From NCBI GenBank assembly GCA_021739695.1, contig JAIPBM010000008.1, positions 101,013-165,012 of the forward strand: a stretch of 64,000 bases of DNA, given 5' to 3'. This document shows, piece by piece, positions 32,432 to 41,922 of this stretch. The translations under genes and the position numbers were made by a program. This DNA comes from Flavobacteriales bacterium (lineage in GTDB: Bacteria; Bacteroidota; Bacteroidia; UBA10329). Positions within the stretch are counted from its first letter, which is position 1, and the number at the start of each line of letters is the position of its first letter. Under the pieces are notes generated by a model, which did not search any database, was not told the origin of the DNA, and worked only from the letters and a program-made list of their open reading frames with translations.

Positions 32432-33685
32432 ATGGACAGAAAGTATTTACAGCTTGTAACTGAGAACGTAAAAGTGGCTTTGGGCTCCATTCGAAGTCAG
32501 TGGCTGCGCGCTATTCTTACCATGCTGATCATCGCCATTGGCATTACTGCGCTTGTCGGAATTCTGACCTCTATCGATGGAATAAAAAGTTCCATCACCA
32601 GCAATTTCACGAGTATGGGGGCGAATACATTCACCATCCGAAATCGCGGAAGCAACATCCGTATTGGTAGAGGTGGAAAAAAACCGAAGAATTACACACA
32701 CATCACATATCGAGAAGCCGAACGTTTTCAAGAAACCTTTGAATTTCCTGCGCTTGTAAGTGTTTCTGCATACGCATCATTTGCATCTACATTGAAACAC
32801 GGATCTGAAAAAACCCAACCGAACATCAACGTAATGGGTTGCGATGCCAATTACTTTGCCGCCAGTGGCTACGAAATAGAACGGGGAAGGAACTTTTCTG
32901 AAATGGACCTACGTTTCGGCATTCCTGTCATTGTGATCGGTAAAGAGATCAAAACCGTGCTTTTCCCCGGAAATCTTGACCCGATCGGAAAAATAGTAAC
33001 CGTAGGCGCCTACAAATATGAGGTCATTGGCGTTTTGGCAGAGAAAGGTTCCAGTATGGGATTTGGTGGCGACAAAACCTGCATGATCACTTTGACCAAT
33101 GCTCGCCAGCATTTCCTCCGACCGAAAACATCATTCACCATTAGCGTATTGGCAGACAATATCGCTTCGTTGGAAAGTGCCATCAGCGAAGCCACCGGAA
33201 CGTTCCGAGTAGTTCGAGGTATGCAGGCCAGCGAGGAAAACAACTTCGAAGTTGTCCGAAGCGACAACCTTTCAAAAATGTTGGTGGACAACCTCTATGA
33301 AGTTCAAGTGGCTGGATTCATGATCGGCATTATCACACTGATGGGCGCAGCGATTGGACTGATGAACATCATGCTTGTTTCCGTTACAGAACGAACACGT
33401 GAAGTGGGCGTTCGGAAAGCACTTGGCGCCACAAAAGCATTCATCCGACTTCAGTTTCTGGTAGAAGCAGTTTCCATCTCCGTTCTAGGCGGATTGTTCG
33501 GAATTGTGTTCGGAATTATGATCGGTAATGGTGTTTCAAGTTTTATCGGTGGCGGATTCATTATCCCATGGTTGTGGATAATCGTTGGAGTGATCATCTG
33601 CTTTGTGGTTGGAGTTGTCTCAGGAATTTACCCTGCCATTAAGGCATCCAATCTGGATCCGATTGAGAGTTTGAGGTTTGAGTAA
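32432..33685 (+). CDS. ABC transporter permease, MacB/FtsX type
   Basis: The 417-residue protein has an N-terminal membrane helix (AILTMLIIAIGITALVGILT), a large periplasmic MacB_PCD domain (residues ~45-285), and three C-terminal helices forming an FtsX domain with ERTREVGVRKALGAT, the family signature. Such permeases do not import; they transmit force across the envelope for lipoprotein release or export of peptides and antibiotics. No ATPase gene is adjacent, so its partner is encoded elsewhere. A hairpin follows the stop codon. Confidence 0.9.
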   Translation: MDRKYLQLVTENVKVALGSIRSQWLRAILTMLIIAIGITALVGILTSIDGIKSSITSNFTSMGANTFTIRNRGSNIRIGRGGKKPKNYTHITYREAERFQETFEFPALVSVSAYASFASTLKHGSEKTQPNINVMGCDANYFAASGYEIERGRNFSEMDLRFGIPVIVIGKEIKTVLFPGNLDPIGKIVTVGAYKYEVIGVLAEKGSSMGFGGDKTCMITLTNARQHFLRPKTSFTISVLADNIASLESAISEATGTFRVVRGMQASEENNFEVVRSDNLSKMLVDNLYEVQVAGFMIGIITLMGAAIGLMNIMLVSVTERTREVGVRKALGATKAFIRLQFLVEAVSISVLGGLFGIVFGIMIGNGVSSFIGGGFIIPWLWIIVGVIICFVVGVVSGIYPAIKASNLDPIESLRFE

Positions 33686-33689
33686 AAAA

Positions 33690-33722
33690 AGCCCCGACTC
33701 ACGCAATGCGTGAATCAGAGCC
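33690..33722. terminator. Hairpin after the permease gene
   Basis: GACTCACGC pairs with GCGTGAATC (one mismatch) around a 3-nt loop. The A-run before it suits termination on the minus strand; the plus strand lacks a strong T-run. Confidence 0.5.
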
Positions 33723-33778
33723 AAACCTTGCATCCGAAGAACTCGAACGCTCACTGAACAAAGACGTTCAATTGATTT

Positions 33779-34321
33779 TCAGTTAACCTTAATATTGATT
33801 CCTGTGAAGCTTCCACTGACCTGAATCTGCTGAGGAGGTGTATCGGTACTTTCCATAAGTATGGTGAATGAACCGTCTATGAAATAATCGTCAGCACCTC
33901 CCAAACCTGATCCGACACCCTGGTACAATTCGGCTTTGCTGATGCTAATGGTTCCGGAAGTCGCCAAAAATCCAGCCTGGGCCAAGGAAGGATTGCTAAA
34001 TCCACTTGTGCCTAATACATCGTAAGTCCCAACTCCGAAGCTTGTGGCACTATAGGAAATGCCGAATTGCCAGGTTCCAATGTCCTGTGCAGACATAGCA
34101 AACATGTCAGAAGCACCAGTGTAACTTCCATTCACGGCCTGTGTTCCGTTTACCATGTTTTCGGCAAGGGTAAAACTGATGTTTTGGCTAATTGCACCTG
34201 TCACCGTGGCGTTGAAAATCGCGTCTGGCAATTTGTCATCGTCATCCTTGTCGGTATTGCACGAAGAGCAAAGCGAACCTATCAGGAAAGTCGCCAAAAG
34301 AAATGTTGGTAATCTTTTCAT
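33779..34321 (-). CDS. Hypothetical lipoprotein
   Basis: The 180-residue protein has a lipoprotein signal (FLLATFLIGSLCSSC, Cys21) and an acidic linker NTDKDDDDK. The rest is rich in Ser, Gly and Thr with alternating beta-strand pattern, e.g. GTYDVLGTSGF and QIQVSGSFTGINIKVN. It is probably an outer-membrane-anchored beta-sandwich protein. No enzyme motif or family is recognised. It stands alone. Confidence 0.75.
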   Translation of the reverse strand: MKRLPTFLLATFLIGSLCSSCNTDKDDDDKLPDAIFNATVTGAISQNISFTLAENMVNGTQAVNGSYTGASDMFAMSAQDIGTWQFGISYSATSFGVGTYDVLGTSGFSNPSLAQAGFLATSGTISISKAELYQGVGSGLGGADDYFIDGSFTILMESTDTPPQQIQVSGSFTGINIKVN

Positions 34322-34417
34322 TGTAAATAGTTTAATGGTTTATGTTCAGTTGCAGGCAAAATTGCGGCAGCTGCACACCTGAACACAAGGAGAAAAAACT
34401 AAACTTGTGATGAAATA

Positions 34418-35875
34418 ATGTCAGAAAAAGGAAATAGAACCGTTGCGCTGGTCGCTTTGCTGAGCAATCAGGAAAGGAAAGCTTTCGGCAATCAGTTGCG
34501 TGATGCGAAACGGACTTCCCTCCCACTCCTTTTTGATGCTATCTGTTCAGGTCTGAAATCGTCAAGGTCTGATGGTTTCGAGAAGGAAATACTCTTCAAA
34601 AGGACATTTGCAACCAACTATTCCAAACACAAGGATTACCTGCTTCGCAATGAGTTTCGATTGTTGTCAAAAGAGCTGACAAATTTCCTCGCCATGGAGC
34701 AGACAAAAAAGGCGATTCGTGACAGTCCGCTTGAGGAAAAGCACTTGCTTTTGCAATCGTTCATCGATCGGAATGCCTTCGATCTTTTTGACCGTGAATG
34801 GGAAAAAGTGGTCAACGAAGCCAAGGGCCAATTAGAATTGGAGGTTGCTCTGGAAATTCAAAAACTCGCCATCAATCACCTGATCTCAACACGACAAGCT
34901 ACAATTGAGAATTACAAGCTGATCTTAGAATTGCTGACCGATTATCAGGAAACGTTGAAACGGTACTTCACCCACCAACATCTGTTCGGGAGACATAAGC
35001 AGGCTTTTGCGGAAAGAACGCTTCAGGCGATCGGATCAGACATTCAGGTTGCTCCCTTGGAAACCGTTTCGATCGATCCTTCGGATATCGAACGGAATGA
35101 TGTCTTATCAAATCACTTTGCAGCTTTGACCAAAGCCTATGCACACCGAGGTGAAGAGAAAATTGGATTACTCAAAAACGCTGCGGGATTCGTATCAGAA
35201 ATCAACTCAAAGTCGTTTGATCAGAATGCTGCGCTGGCGACCGTGAACGCTTCCATCGCTTTAGAGTATTTTCTGCTTCGCGAATTGGAAACCTCCCTGC
35301 CTTATCATCAAAAAGCGTTGGAGTTCGGTACAGGTTTGGAAGATGGAAAACTCATCAGTTTCGTATTCAATTACCTAAGCACTCTTATCCGTTTAGAGCG
35401 TCACGAACAGGCCATAGAGCTAATCACTGAATATACTTCCGTTTGGGAGAATCTACCTAGGATGCGAGACCGCTTTCTGTGCTTGAAAGCAATGTGCCAC
35501 ATTTTCGAAAATGACCCCAAAGCTGCAGAAAACTGCATTCCCGAAGACCGAAAGGCTTGCGGCCTGGACCACTATTATTATTATCGCTTCATTCAGATCA
35601 TCATTCTTTTGCAAAAAGGAAAACCCGAGTTGGCAATGAACGAGGCAGAGAATTTTGAGCACACCGTTCGGTACAACGACAAGGACGAGGATTACCTAAA
35701 GTTGATACAAGCTATCAAAAAGTTCTTATCGTTGAAATCTGAACAAGCGGTTGTTTCCGAGGAAGTCTTTTCGGAGAAAGCCTATAAGTTGAAAGAATCA
35801 CTGAATCAAGCCAACGAAAGCGCCTTTGCCGACCGAGCTCTTCTGTACAAGTGGATTCTGAAAAATTTGGAATAA
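34418..35875 (+). CDS. Large all-helical hypothetical protein (paralogue of the 61.3-kb gene)
   Basis: The 485-residue protein has no signal or membrane segments and looks like a string of helical (TPR-like) hairpins. Its N-terminus (ALLSNQERKAFGNQLRDAK, then LLFDAI, then LSKELTNFLAMEQ) aligns in order with the protein encoded at 61262 (SLSKAEKRYFKVYTSKQ, LFDAV, RLYDVILRALDSY). Both therefore seem to belong to one Bacteroidota family of unknown function. It ends at a 13-bp terminator shared with rplI. Confidence 0.78.
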   Translation: MSEKGNRTVALVALLSNQERKAFGNQLRDAKRTSLPLLFDAICSGLKSSRSDGFEKEILFKRTFATNYSKHKDYLLRNEFRLLSKELTNFLAMEQTKKAIRDSPLEEKHLLLQSFIDRNAFDLFDREWEKVVNEAKGQLELEVALEIQKLAINHLISTRQATIENYKLILELLTDYQETLKRYFTHQHLFGRHKQAFAERTLQAIGSDIQVAPLETVSIDPSDIERNDVLSNHFAALTKAYAHRGEEKIGLLKNAAGFVSEINSKSFDQNAALATVNASIALEYFLLRELETSLPYHQKALEFGTGLEDGKLISFVFNYLSTLIRLERHEQAIELITEYTSVWENLPRMRDRFLCLKAMCHIFENDPKAAENCIPEDRKACGLDHYYYYRFIQIIILLQKGKPELAMNEAENFEHTVRYNDKDEDYLKLIQAIKKFLSLKSEQAVVSEEVFSEKAYKLKESLNQANESAFADRALLYKWILKNLE

Positions 35876-35913
35876 AAAAGGGGCGATCAGACTAAGTCTG
35901 ATCGCCCCTTTTC
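35874..35913. terminator. Bidirectional terminator
   Basis: GGGGCGATCAGAC pairs perfectly with GTCTGATCGCCCC (35880-35908) around a 3-nt TAA loop, with A-run before and T-run after. It serves both the helical protein gene (plus) and rplI (minus). Confidence 0.93.
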
Positions 35914-35932
35914 AAAATCTATCAGTTTCAGA

Positions 35933-36382
35933 TTACTCTCCTACCACTTCGAAATCGAACTCTCCTTCCACTTCTTTGTGAAGTCGGATAGAAGCTTTGT
36001 AAGTTCCAAGTGTTTTAACAGTAGCTTCTTTCAAACCTACTTTCTTACGGTCAACTTCAACACCTGTTGCTGCTTTGATAGCATCAGCAACTTGAATACT
36101 GTTAACCGATCCGAAGATCTTATCTCCTTCTCCAGCCTTTGCTCCAACCTTAATGGCAGAACCTTGGATCTTGGCCAACAACTTAGTTGCCTCCTCAATC
36201 AATTTAGCTTCGCGGTGTGCTCGTTGGCGTAGGTCTTCTTCTCTTACCTTTTTTGCGCTTGAAGTTGCAGCAACTGCCAAGCCTTGAGGTACAAGATAAT
36301 TACGCGCATATCCGTTCTTAACCGTTACAAGATCATTCTTGTAACCTAGGTTGTCTACGTCTTTTTTAAGTATAACTTCCAT
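35933..36382 (-). CDS. rplI: 50S ribosomal protein L9
   Basis: The 149-residue protein starts MEVILKKDVDNLGYKNDLVTVKNGYARNYL-like, the L9 N-terminal RNA-binding domain (signature GYARNYLVPQGLA near residue 24), then a long connecting helix and a C-terminal domain. It sits on the L1-side of the large subunit and helps reading-frame maintenance. It is the last gene in rpsF-rpsR-rplI, 6 bp after rpsR. Confidence 0.98.
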   Translation of the reverse strand: MEVILKKDVDNLGYKNDLVTVKNGYARNYLVPQGLAVAATSSAKKVREEDLRQRAHREAKLIEEATKLLAKIQGSAIKVGAKAGEGDKIFGSVNSIQVADAIKAATGVEVDRKKVGLKEATVKTLGTYKASIRLHKEVEGEFDFEVVGE

Positions 36383-36388
36383 GGTCTC

Positions 36389-36661
36389 TTACTTTAAAAG
36401 GTCAGCCACGTAAGGCATGATTGCCAAATGACGGGCGCGCTTTACAGCTTGCGCCACCTTGCGTTGATACTTAAGTGATGTTCCTGTCAATCTTCGTGGA
36501 AGCAATTTTCCTTGCTCGTTGATGAAAGCCAACAGATAATCTGGGTCTTTGTAATCAATGAACTTGATGCCATACTTCTGAAAACGGCAATACTTATCTC
36601 TCGTTACTTCTACTGTAGGTGGATTCAGATATCTGATCTCTCCTTCTTTCTTTCCTGCCAT
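36389..36661 (-). CDS. rpsR: 30S ribosomal protein S18
   Basis: The 90-residue protein has the S18 core: [20 protein letters not shown] and [21 protein letters not shown]18 binds 16S rRNA as a dimer with S6. It lies 5 bp after rpsF and 6 bp before rplI in the usual order. Confidence 0.98.
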   Translation of the reverse strand: MAGKKEGEIRYLNPPTVEVTRDKYCRFQKYGIKFIDYKDPDYLLAFINEQGKLLPRRLTGTSLKYQRKVAQAVKRARHLAIMPYVADLLK

Positions 36662-36666
36662 GATCC

Positions 36667-37017
36667 TTAAGCTTTAGCTGGTTTAGGGTTCTTTAATCGA
36701 TCTCTTCTTTTCACCGCATATTCAACATGGAACTTGTCCATTTTTACGGTTAGGAATCTGATCACACGCTCGTCACGCTTGAATTGCAATTCAAGATCAG
36801 CTATCAACGAAGGGTTGGCTTGGAATTCGAAAAGGTTGTAAAAGCCATTGGATTTCTTTTGGATCGGATACGCCAATTTGCGTAGCCCCCAATCTTCCGT
36901 AGAGACAATTTTGCCTCCATCAGCTTTTATGAACTTTTCGTAATCCTTTACCGCTTCCTTCATCTGAGCTTCAGACAAAACGGGAGTTAAAATGAAAACG
37001 GTTTCGTACTGGTTCAT
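36667..37017 (-). CDS. rpsF: 30S ribosomal protein S6
   Basis: The 116-residue protein begins [19 protein letters not shown] and contains [24 protein letters not shown], both characteristic of S6. It forms a heterodimer with S18 on the platform of the small subunit. It is the first gene of the operon; a consensus promoter is found 48 bp upstream. The leader has a short CCGC-T6-GCGG hairpin that might participate in S6-S18 feedback, though the leader is too short to be certain. Confidence 0.98.
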   Translation of the reverse strand: MNQYETVFILTPVLSEAQMKEAVKDYEKFIKADGGKIVSTEDWGLRKLAYPIQKKSNGFYNLFEFQANPSLIADLELQFKRDERVIRFLTVKMDKFHVEYAVKRRDRLKNPKPAKA

Positions 37018-37064
37018 AAATTAATTATTTGTTTGTGTTTAAATACCCGCAAAAAAGCGGACGG

Positions 37065-37095
37065 CAAAAGTAGTGATTCGATTCATTTTTACAAA
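37065..37095 (-). promoter_or_regulatory. Promoter of rpsF-rpsR-rplI
   Basis: On the minus strand TTTG (37095-37092), a 19-nt spacer and TACTTTTG (37072-37065) match the Bacteroidota consensus exactly. Confidence 0.85.
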
Positions 37096-37118
37096 CACCT
37101 TTTGAACTCAACTTTTCA

Positions 37119-37212
37119 GGGCGCTCCCGCAATGCTGCGCAAAGCGGTCGGGCTGTGCGCTGTATCTTTTTCTCGTTCCTCAAAAAAGGATGCCGCTTCC
37201 ATCCCTAGCGCA
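37119..37212 (+). repeat. Dispersed structured repeat, copy A
   Basis: The 94-bp element begins GGGCGCTCCC, has core GGTCGGGCTGTGCGCTGTAT, and ends GGATGCCGCTTCCATCCCTA. The same blocks in the same order occur on the opposite strand at 44060-44146. It occupies most of the 236-bp gap between rpsF and the dehydrogenase. Confidence 0.8.
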
Positions 37213-37253
37213 CGCGTACCGAAACCTCAGTTCGTAAATCCTAAATTCGCGGC

Positions 37254-38459
37254 ATGAAGATCGGCATTATCAAAGAAGGCAAAACGCCACCAGACAAGCG
37301 AGTAGCACTTACACCAGAGCATTGCAAACATCTCGAAGGAGCGTATCCAGAATTAGAAATTCGTGTTCAGCGCAGTCCGATCCGATGTTTTGCAGACCAA
37401 GAATATGAGGCCATTGGCGTCCAATTGGTTGATTCCGTAAGCGATTGCGATGTCATTTTCGGAGTAAAAGAAGTGAAGTACGAAATGCTTGCCGAAGGAA
37501 AGACAATGCTCTTCTTTTCGCATACCATTAAAAAGCAACCATACAATCGAGACCTTCTTCGTGAAGTGTTGAAAAAGAACGTCCGACTCATCGATTACGA
37601 AACACTCACTTATTCCAACGGTGCGCGAGTTCTAGGTTTCGGTCGCTATGCAGGAATTGTTGGTGCTTACAATGCGCTCATCGCCTACGGAAAACGCTAT
37701 GGAACTTTCGAAATGAAACCTGCTCATCTCTGTGCCGACATGAAGGAAATGGGCCGTGAGATGAAAAAGGTTCAACTCGGAAACGCCAAGATCATCATTT
37801 CTGGAGGCGGAAAAGTGGCAAATGGCGCCAAGGAAACCTTCAAAGAAGCCGGCATTCGACAGGTTTCCATTCCAGAATTCCTAAATCAAGAATTTGACGA
37901 GCCCGTTTACTGCAATGCCGATATTCTCGATTACCATGAAAAGGACGGAAATCCGCCAGCCAATTTTGCGGAATTCGTAAAAGACAGCACCGTTTGGGAG
38001 AACACCTTTACCAAGTTCACCAACGTAGCAGATATCTTTATTTCAGCGCACTTTTGGGACAACAAATCTGCTCACTTCTTCACGGAAGAAGATGTAAAGT
38101 CCGATGATTTTAAAGTGAAAGTGATAGCGGATATCACTTGCGATATTAAAGGTTCAGTTCCAACCACACTTCGTCCATCAACAATTGCTGATCCGATCTA
38201 TGGTTATGACAGAACAACAGGTGAAGAAGCAGAACCTTACGCGGAAAACAGCATCACCATCATGGCGGTTGACAATCTACCATGCGAAGTTCCGAAAGAT
38301 GCTTCAGAAGGTTTCGGGCAAGATCTGATTGAAAAGATCATTCCGTTGTTTTTAGGAAAAGATTCCGAGAAGATTTTGGAACGTGCCACTATTGCACAAG
38401 ACGGAAAACTGACCCAATATTTCAGGTATTTGCAGGATTATGTAGATGGTAATTCCTAA
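37254..38459 (+). CDS. Saccharopine dehydrogenase / alanine dehydrogenase-like NAD(P) enzyme
   Basis: The 401-residue protein starts KIGIIKEGKTPPDKRVALTP, the AlaDh/PNT N-terminal motif, with the substrate-binding Arg and Lys. A Rossmann segment IIISGGGKVANGAKETF follows near residue 180. Overall it fits NAD-dependent L-lysine-forming saccharopine dehydrogenase (LYS1-like) better than alanine dehydrogenase, as it has ADITCDIKGSVPTTLRPSTIADPIYGYD. It could act in lysine metabolism, but no neighbour confirms this. Confidence 0.82.
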   Translation: MKIGIIKEGKTPPDKRVALTPEHCKHLEGAYPELEIRVQRSPIRCFADQEYEAIGVQLVDSVSDCDVIFGVKEVKYEMLAEGKTMLFFSHTIKKQPYNRDLLREVLKKNVRLIDYETLTYSNGARVLGFGRYAGIVGAYNALIAYGKRYGTFEMKPAHLCADMKEMGREMKKVQLGNAKIIISGGGKVANGAKETFKEAGIRQVSIPEFLNQEFDEPVYCNADILDYHEKDGNPPANFAEFVKDSTVWENTFTKFTNVADIFISAHFWDNKSAHFFTEEDVKSDDFKVKVIADITCDIKGSVPTTLRPSTIADPIYGYDRTTGEEAEPYAENSITIMAVDNLPCEVPKDASEGFGQDLIEKIIPLFLGKDSEKILERATIAQDGKLTQYFRYLQDYVDGNS

Positions 38460-38460
38460 T

Positions 38461-38538
38461 TGTCATTCCGAGTGAGGAACGAGCCGAGGAATCTAATCTC
38501 AAATACGCATAGATTTCTCCACTTCGGTCGAAATGACG
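38461..38538. repeat. GTCATTCCGAG-type intergenic inverted repeat
   Basis: The element starts TGTCATTCCGAGTGAGGAAC and ends TTCGGTCGAAATGAC; the two ends are imperfect reverse complements. Such GTCATT...AATGAC elements are commonly seen between convergent genes in Bacteroidota genomes. Here it separates convergent dehydrogenase and rpe genes and could form a long hairpin in both transcripts. Confidence 0.7.
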
Positions 38539-38547
38539 AAGGGCACC

Positions 38548-39195
38548 TTAAGCCTTCTTCAACCCAGCAATAACTGCTTCTGGGTTTTCAGCTTTGAAGA
38601 CCGCATTTCCTGCAACCAGTGCATTCGCTCCTGCAGCAACAAGCTTTGGAGCGTTGTCCAAGTTCACGCCACCATCCACCTCAATGATCAGATCTGGATT
38701 GACCTTATCAGCCATCGCTCTCAGTTTGCGAACCTTGTCGTAGGTATTCTCTATGAATTTTTGTCCTCCAAAACCAGGGTTCACAGACATTATCAGAACC
38801 ATATCTAGCTCAGGAAGCACATCTTCCAAGAGTGCAACGGACGTGTGCGGATTAAGCGAAACAGCCGCTTTCATTCCCAATTCCTTGATAGCACCAATGG
38901 TTCTATGAAGATGCGTGCACGCTTCGTAATGAACCGTCAGAATATCTGCCCCGCAATCTTTGAAGTACTGCAAGTATCGATCTGGATCAACTACCATCAA
39001 ATGCACATCGAAAGGCTTCGTGCAAATCTTCTTCAATGGCTTCATCACGGGTTCACCAAACGAGATGTTCGGCACAAAAACGCCATCCATCACATCCACA
39101 TGAAGCCAGTCGGCCTCACTCCTATTTATCATTTCAATTTCCTCACCAAGTTTGGTGAAGTCGGCTGCTAAAAGTGATGGTGCGATGATTGGCAT
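38548..39195 (-). CDS. rpe: Ribulose-phosphate 3-epimerase
   Basis: Rpe interconverts ribulose 5-phosphate and xylulose 5-phosphate in the pentose phosphate pathway. The 215-residue TIM barrel has IAPSLLAADF at the start, the catalytic Asp in HVDVMDGVFVPN, HLMVVDPDRYL, MSVNPGFGGQKF and the second catalytic Asp in EVDGGVN. Length and motifs are standard. Confidence 0.97.
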   Translation of the reverse strand: MPIIAPSLLAADFTKLGEEIEMINRSEADWLHVDVMDGVFVPNISFGEPVMKPLKKICTKPFDVHLMVVDPDRYLQYFKDCGADILTVHYEACTHLHRTIGAIKELGMKAAVSLNPHTSVALLEDVLPELDMVLIMSVNPGFGGQKFIENTYDKVRKLRAMADKVNPDLIIEVDGGVNLDNAPKLVAAGANALVAGNAVFKAENPEAVIAGLKKA

Positions 39196-39225
39196 TTGCT
39201 GGTCGTTTTGGTGCTACGAAGTAAA

Positions 39226-39263
39226 ACAAAAAGCCCCGTCCACAAGAAGTAAACGGGGCTTTA
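39226..39263 (-). terminator. Terminator of pnp
   Basis: AAGCCCCGT pairs with ACGGGGCTT (39231-39239 with 39253-39261). On the minus strand the hairpin follows the pnp stop, although it lies before rpe, and is trailed by TTTTTGTTTT. Confidence 0.88.
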
Positions 39264-39282
39264 ATATCAACGGAGATCGTAA

Positions 39283-41409
39283 TTACGATTCTGCTTTTTC
39301 TGGCTTAGGAAGCAACACTTTACGTGAAAGTTTCAACTTTCCAGTTTTCTCATCGATAGCGATCAATTTCACCTCGATGATATCTCCTTCTTTCAAAGCT
39401 TCTTCAACTTTCTCCAGTCTTCTGTGCTCAATTTCAGAGATATGAAGCAAACCATCTTTTCCTGGCATAATCTCTACAAAGGCTCCGAAAGGCATGATAT
39501 TCTTCACTTTTCCTTTATAAACCTCTCCAATTTCTGGCTGAGCAGTGATTGCCTTGATGCGAGCAACAGCTCCTTCAACAGACTCCTTGTTTGTGCCCAT
39601 GATCTGGATATGTCCCATTCCATCTACTTCTTCGATATTGATGGTTGCACCAGTTACAGCTTGCATCTCTTGAATGATCTTACCTCCAGGTCCGATTACC
39701 GCTCCGATCATATCCTTAGGAATGATCATGGCAACAATACGTGGCGCGTGTGGTTTGAAATCAGATTTTGCTTCAGAAATCGTCTTGTTCATCTCGTTCA
39801 AGATGTGAAGACGACCTTCTTTTGCTTGGTTCAATGCTTCAGCAAGAACTTCGTAAGGAAGTCCATCAACCTTCATGTCCATCTGAACAGCAGTGATACC
39901 ATCCTTGGTTCCCGCTACTTTGAAGTCCATATCTCCCAAGAAATCCTCGTCACCAAGAATGTCAGAAAGGATGGCATATTTTCCTTCATCGTAAATCAAT
40001 CCCATGGCGATACCAGAAACACCGCCTTTGATCTTCACACCAGCATCCATCAACGCAAGTGAACCTGCGCAAACTGTTGCCATTGATGATGAACCGTTTG
40101 ATTCGAGAATTTCAGACACAACACGAACTGTGTAAGCATTATCTTTTGGAAGTGCTTTTTTCAAAGCTCTTTCTGCTAAGTTTCCGTGTCCTACTTCTCT
40201 ACGACCAACTCCTCTAAGGAATTTAGCTTCTCCTGTTGAAAACGGAGGGAAGTTGTAGTGTAAATAGAAGTTATCGAAACCTTCGTGCGTAACGCTATCA
40301 ACGCGTTGCTCATCCAATTTACCACCAAGTGTAACGGTAGTTAACGATTGCGTTTCACCTCGTGTGAAAACAGAAGAACCATGAGCTGAAGGGATGTAAT
40401 CGATCTCAGACCAGATTCCACGGACTTCATTCGTTTTTCTTCCATCCAAACGAACTCTTTCTGTCAGAATACACGCACGAACGGCTTTCTTCTGAGCATA
40501 CTTGAAATATCCGCCCAACAATGGAAGCAATTCTTTTTCTTCCTCAGACAAGGTTTCAACAAACGCAGCTTTGATCTCGCTCAATTTATCAGAACGCTCT
40601 TGCTTTGCAGAACCTGATTTTGCCATTTCGTAAACCAACGGATAGCAGAAATCATATACTTTTTGTTTGAACGCTTCATCATTCTTCTCGTGAGAATATT
40701 CGCGCTTCACCTTTGATTTTTCAACCATAGAAGCCAGTTCGATCTGACCAGCAATTTGCTTTTTGATCGCTTCATGTCCAATACGGATGGCTTCCAACAT
40801 CTGGTCTTCTGAACATTCGTTCATTTCGCCCTCAACCATGCTGATATCAGATGCTGTCCCTGCGATGATCATATCCATGTCGGCCGTTGCCAACGCACTT
40901 TTTGACGGGTTAACTATGAATTTACCATCAATCAAAGCCACTCGTACTTCAGAAATAGGTCCTCCGAAAGGAATGTCCGATATAGAGATGGCAGCACTTG
41001 CAGCCAATCCGGCCAAGGCATCAGGCATAACGTTATCATCATGAGATATCAGATTAATGATAACTTGAACTTCGGAGTGATAATCTGATGGGAACATTGG
41101 TCGCAAAGCACGGTCAACCAAACGGCTAACCAAGATCTCGGCATTCGATGGTCTTGCTTCTCTTTTAAAGAATCCGCCAGGGAATTTTCCTGCGGCATAA
41201 TATTTTTCTTGATAATCAACTGATAGTGGAAGGAAGTCTGTTCCTTCTTTAGCACCTACGTTAGATACTACGGTTGCCATCAACATACAGTCTCCTGCAC
41301 GAACGATAACGGCACCATCGGCCTGCTTGGCCAATCGGCCAGTTTCAATGGTAACGGGTACGCCATTACCTACATCAATTGTTGTTTTAATTGCTTCTGG
41401 AGCTTTCAT
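39283..41409 (-). CDS. pnp: Polyribonucleotide nucleotidyltransferase (PNPase)
   Basis: PNPase degrades RNA 3' to 5' by phosphorolysis. The 708-residue protein has two RNase PH domains ([22 protein letters not shown] near residue 60; [13 protein letters not shown] near 350), then a KH domain ([16 protein letters not shown]) and an S1 domain ([28 protein letters not shown]), in the correct order. It is located 138 bp downstream of rpsO, the conserved rpsO-pnp arrangement, with a hairpin between them. Confidence 0.98.
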   Translation of the reverse strand: MKAPEAIKTTIDVGNGVPVTIETGRLAKQADGAVIVRAGDCMLMATVVSNVGAKEGTDFLPLSVDYQEKYYAAGKFPGGFFKREARPSNAEILVSRLVDRALRPMFPSDYHSEVQVIINLISHDDNVMPDALAGLAASAAISISDIPFGGPISEVRVALIDGKFIVNPSKSALATADMDMIIAGTASDISMVEGEMNECSEDQMLEAIRIGHEAIKKQIAGQIELASMVEKSKVKREYSHEKNDEAFKQKVYDFCYPLVYEMAKSGSAKQERSDKLSEIKAAFVETLSEEEKELLPLLGGYFKYAQKKAVRACILTERVRLDGRKTNEVRGIWSEIDYIPSAHGSSVFTRGETQSLTTVTLGGKLDEQRVDSVTHEGFDNFYLHYNFPPFSTGEAKFLRGVGRREVGHGNLAERALKKALPKDNAYTVRVVSEILESNGSSSMATVCAGSLALMDAGVKIKGGVSGIAMGLIYDEGKYAILSDILGDEDFLGDMDFKVAGTKDGITAVQMDMKVDGLPYEVLAEALNQAKEGRLHILNEMNKTISEAKSDFKPHAPRIVAMIIPKDMIGAVIGPGGKIIQEMQAVTGATINIEEVDGMGHIQIMGTNKESVEGAVARIKAITAQPEIGEVYKGKVKNIMPFGAFVEIMPGKDGLLHISEIEHRRLEKVEEALKEGDIIEVKLIAIDEKTGKLKLSRKVLLPKPEKAES

Positions 41410-41497
41410 TTTCCTCTTTATTTACGTCTATTTATTTTTCTTACAATCCGTCTTTTGCTTCACGCTGAGTTCGCCTAGAACCAAACATCTAAATACG

Positions 41498-41527
41498 CGA
41501 AAAGGCAACCATACAATTGCCTTTTCA
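41498..41527 (-). terminator. Hairpin between rpsO and pnp
   Basis: AAAAGGCAA (41500-41508) pairs with TTGCCTTTT (41517-41525). The T-run is short, so it may be a partial terminator or an RNase processing site that lets some transcription pass into pnp. Confidence 0.7.
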
Positions 41528-41547
41528 ACTTATACTTAACGATATGA

Positions 41548-41817
41548 TTACTTTCTGAGGTCGAGTTCCTTGATCAACGCACGATATTTCTCAATATCCT
41601 GGTTCTTAAGGTAGGTCAGCAAGCTTCTTCTTTTTCCTACAAGGTCAAGAAGTGCTTTTTGAGTTCCGAAATCTTTTCGGTTCTTTTTCAAGTGCTCAGT
41701 CAAATGGCTGATGCGGTGAGAGAACAAAGCAATTTGTCCTTCTGTGCTGCCGGTATTGGTTTCAGAACCACCGTGCTGCTTGAATATTCCTTTCTTTACT
41801 TCTGATGTCAAATACAT
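41548..41817 (-). CDS. rpsO: 30S ribosomal protein S15
   Basis: The 89-residue protein carries the S15 signature TGSTEGQIALFSHRISHLTEHLKKNRKD and LVGKRRSLLTYLKNQD (quoted in parts). It binds the central domain of 16S rRNA. Upstream of pnp as in most bacteria. Confidence 0.98.
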   Translation of the reverse strand: MYLTSEVKKGIFKQHGGSETNTGSTEGQIALFSHRISHLTEHLKKNRKDFGTQKALLDLVGKRRSLLTYLKNQDIEKYRALIKELDLRK

Positions 41818-41922
41818 CTGCTTCTTTATTATAGTCTACAAAAATCGAGGCGCAAAGATAGAAATTGCTTTTAGTTCTGCAATCTACTCGGCCTGAAGTT
41901 TTTTATTGCTGTTTCAAACAGC

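Noticed and set aside
39424-40062. 212-codon plus-strand frame within pnp
   Set aside because: It lies opposite the KH/S1 and catalytic region of a clear PNPase and has no domain content.
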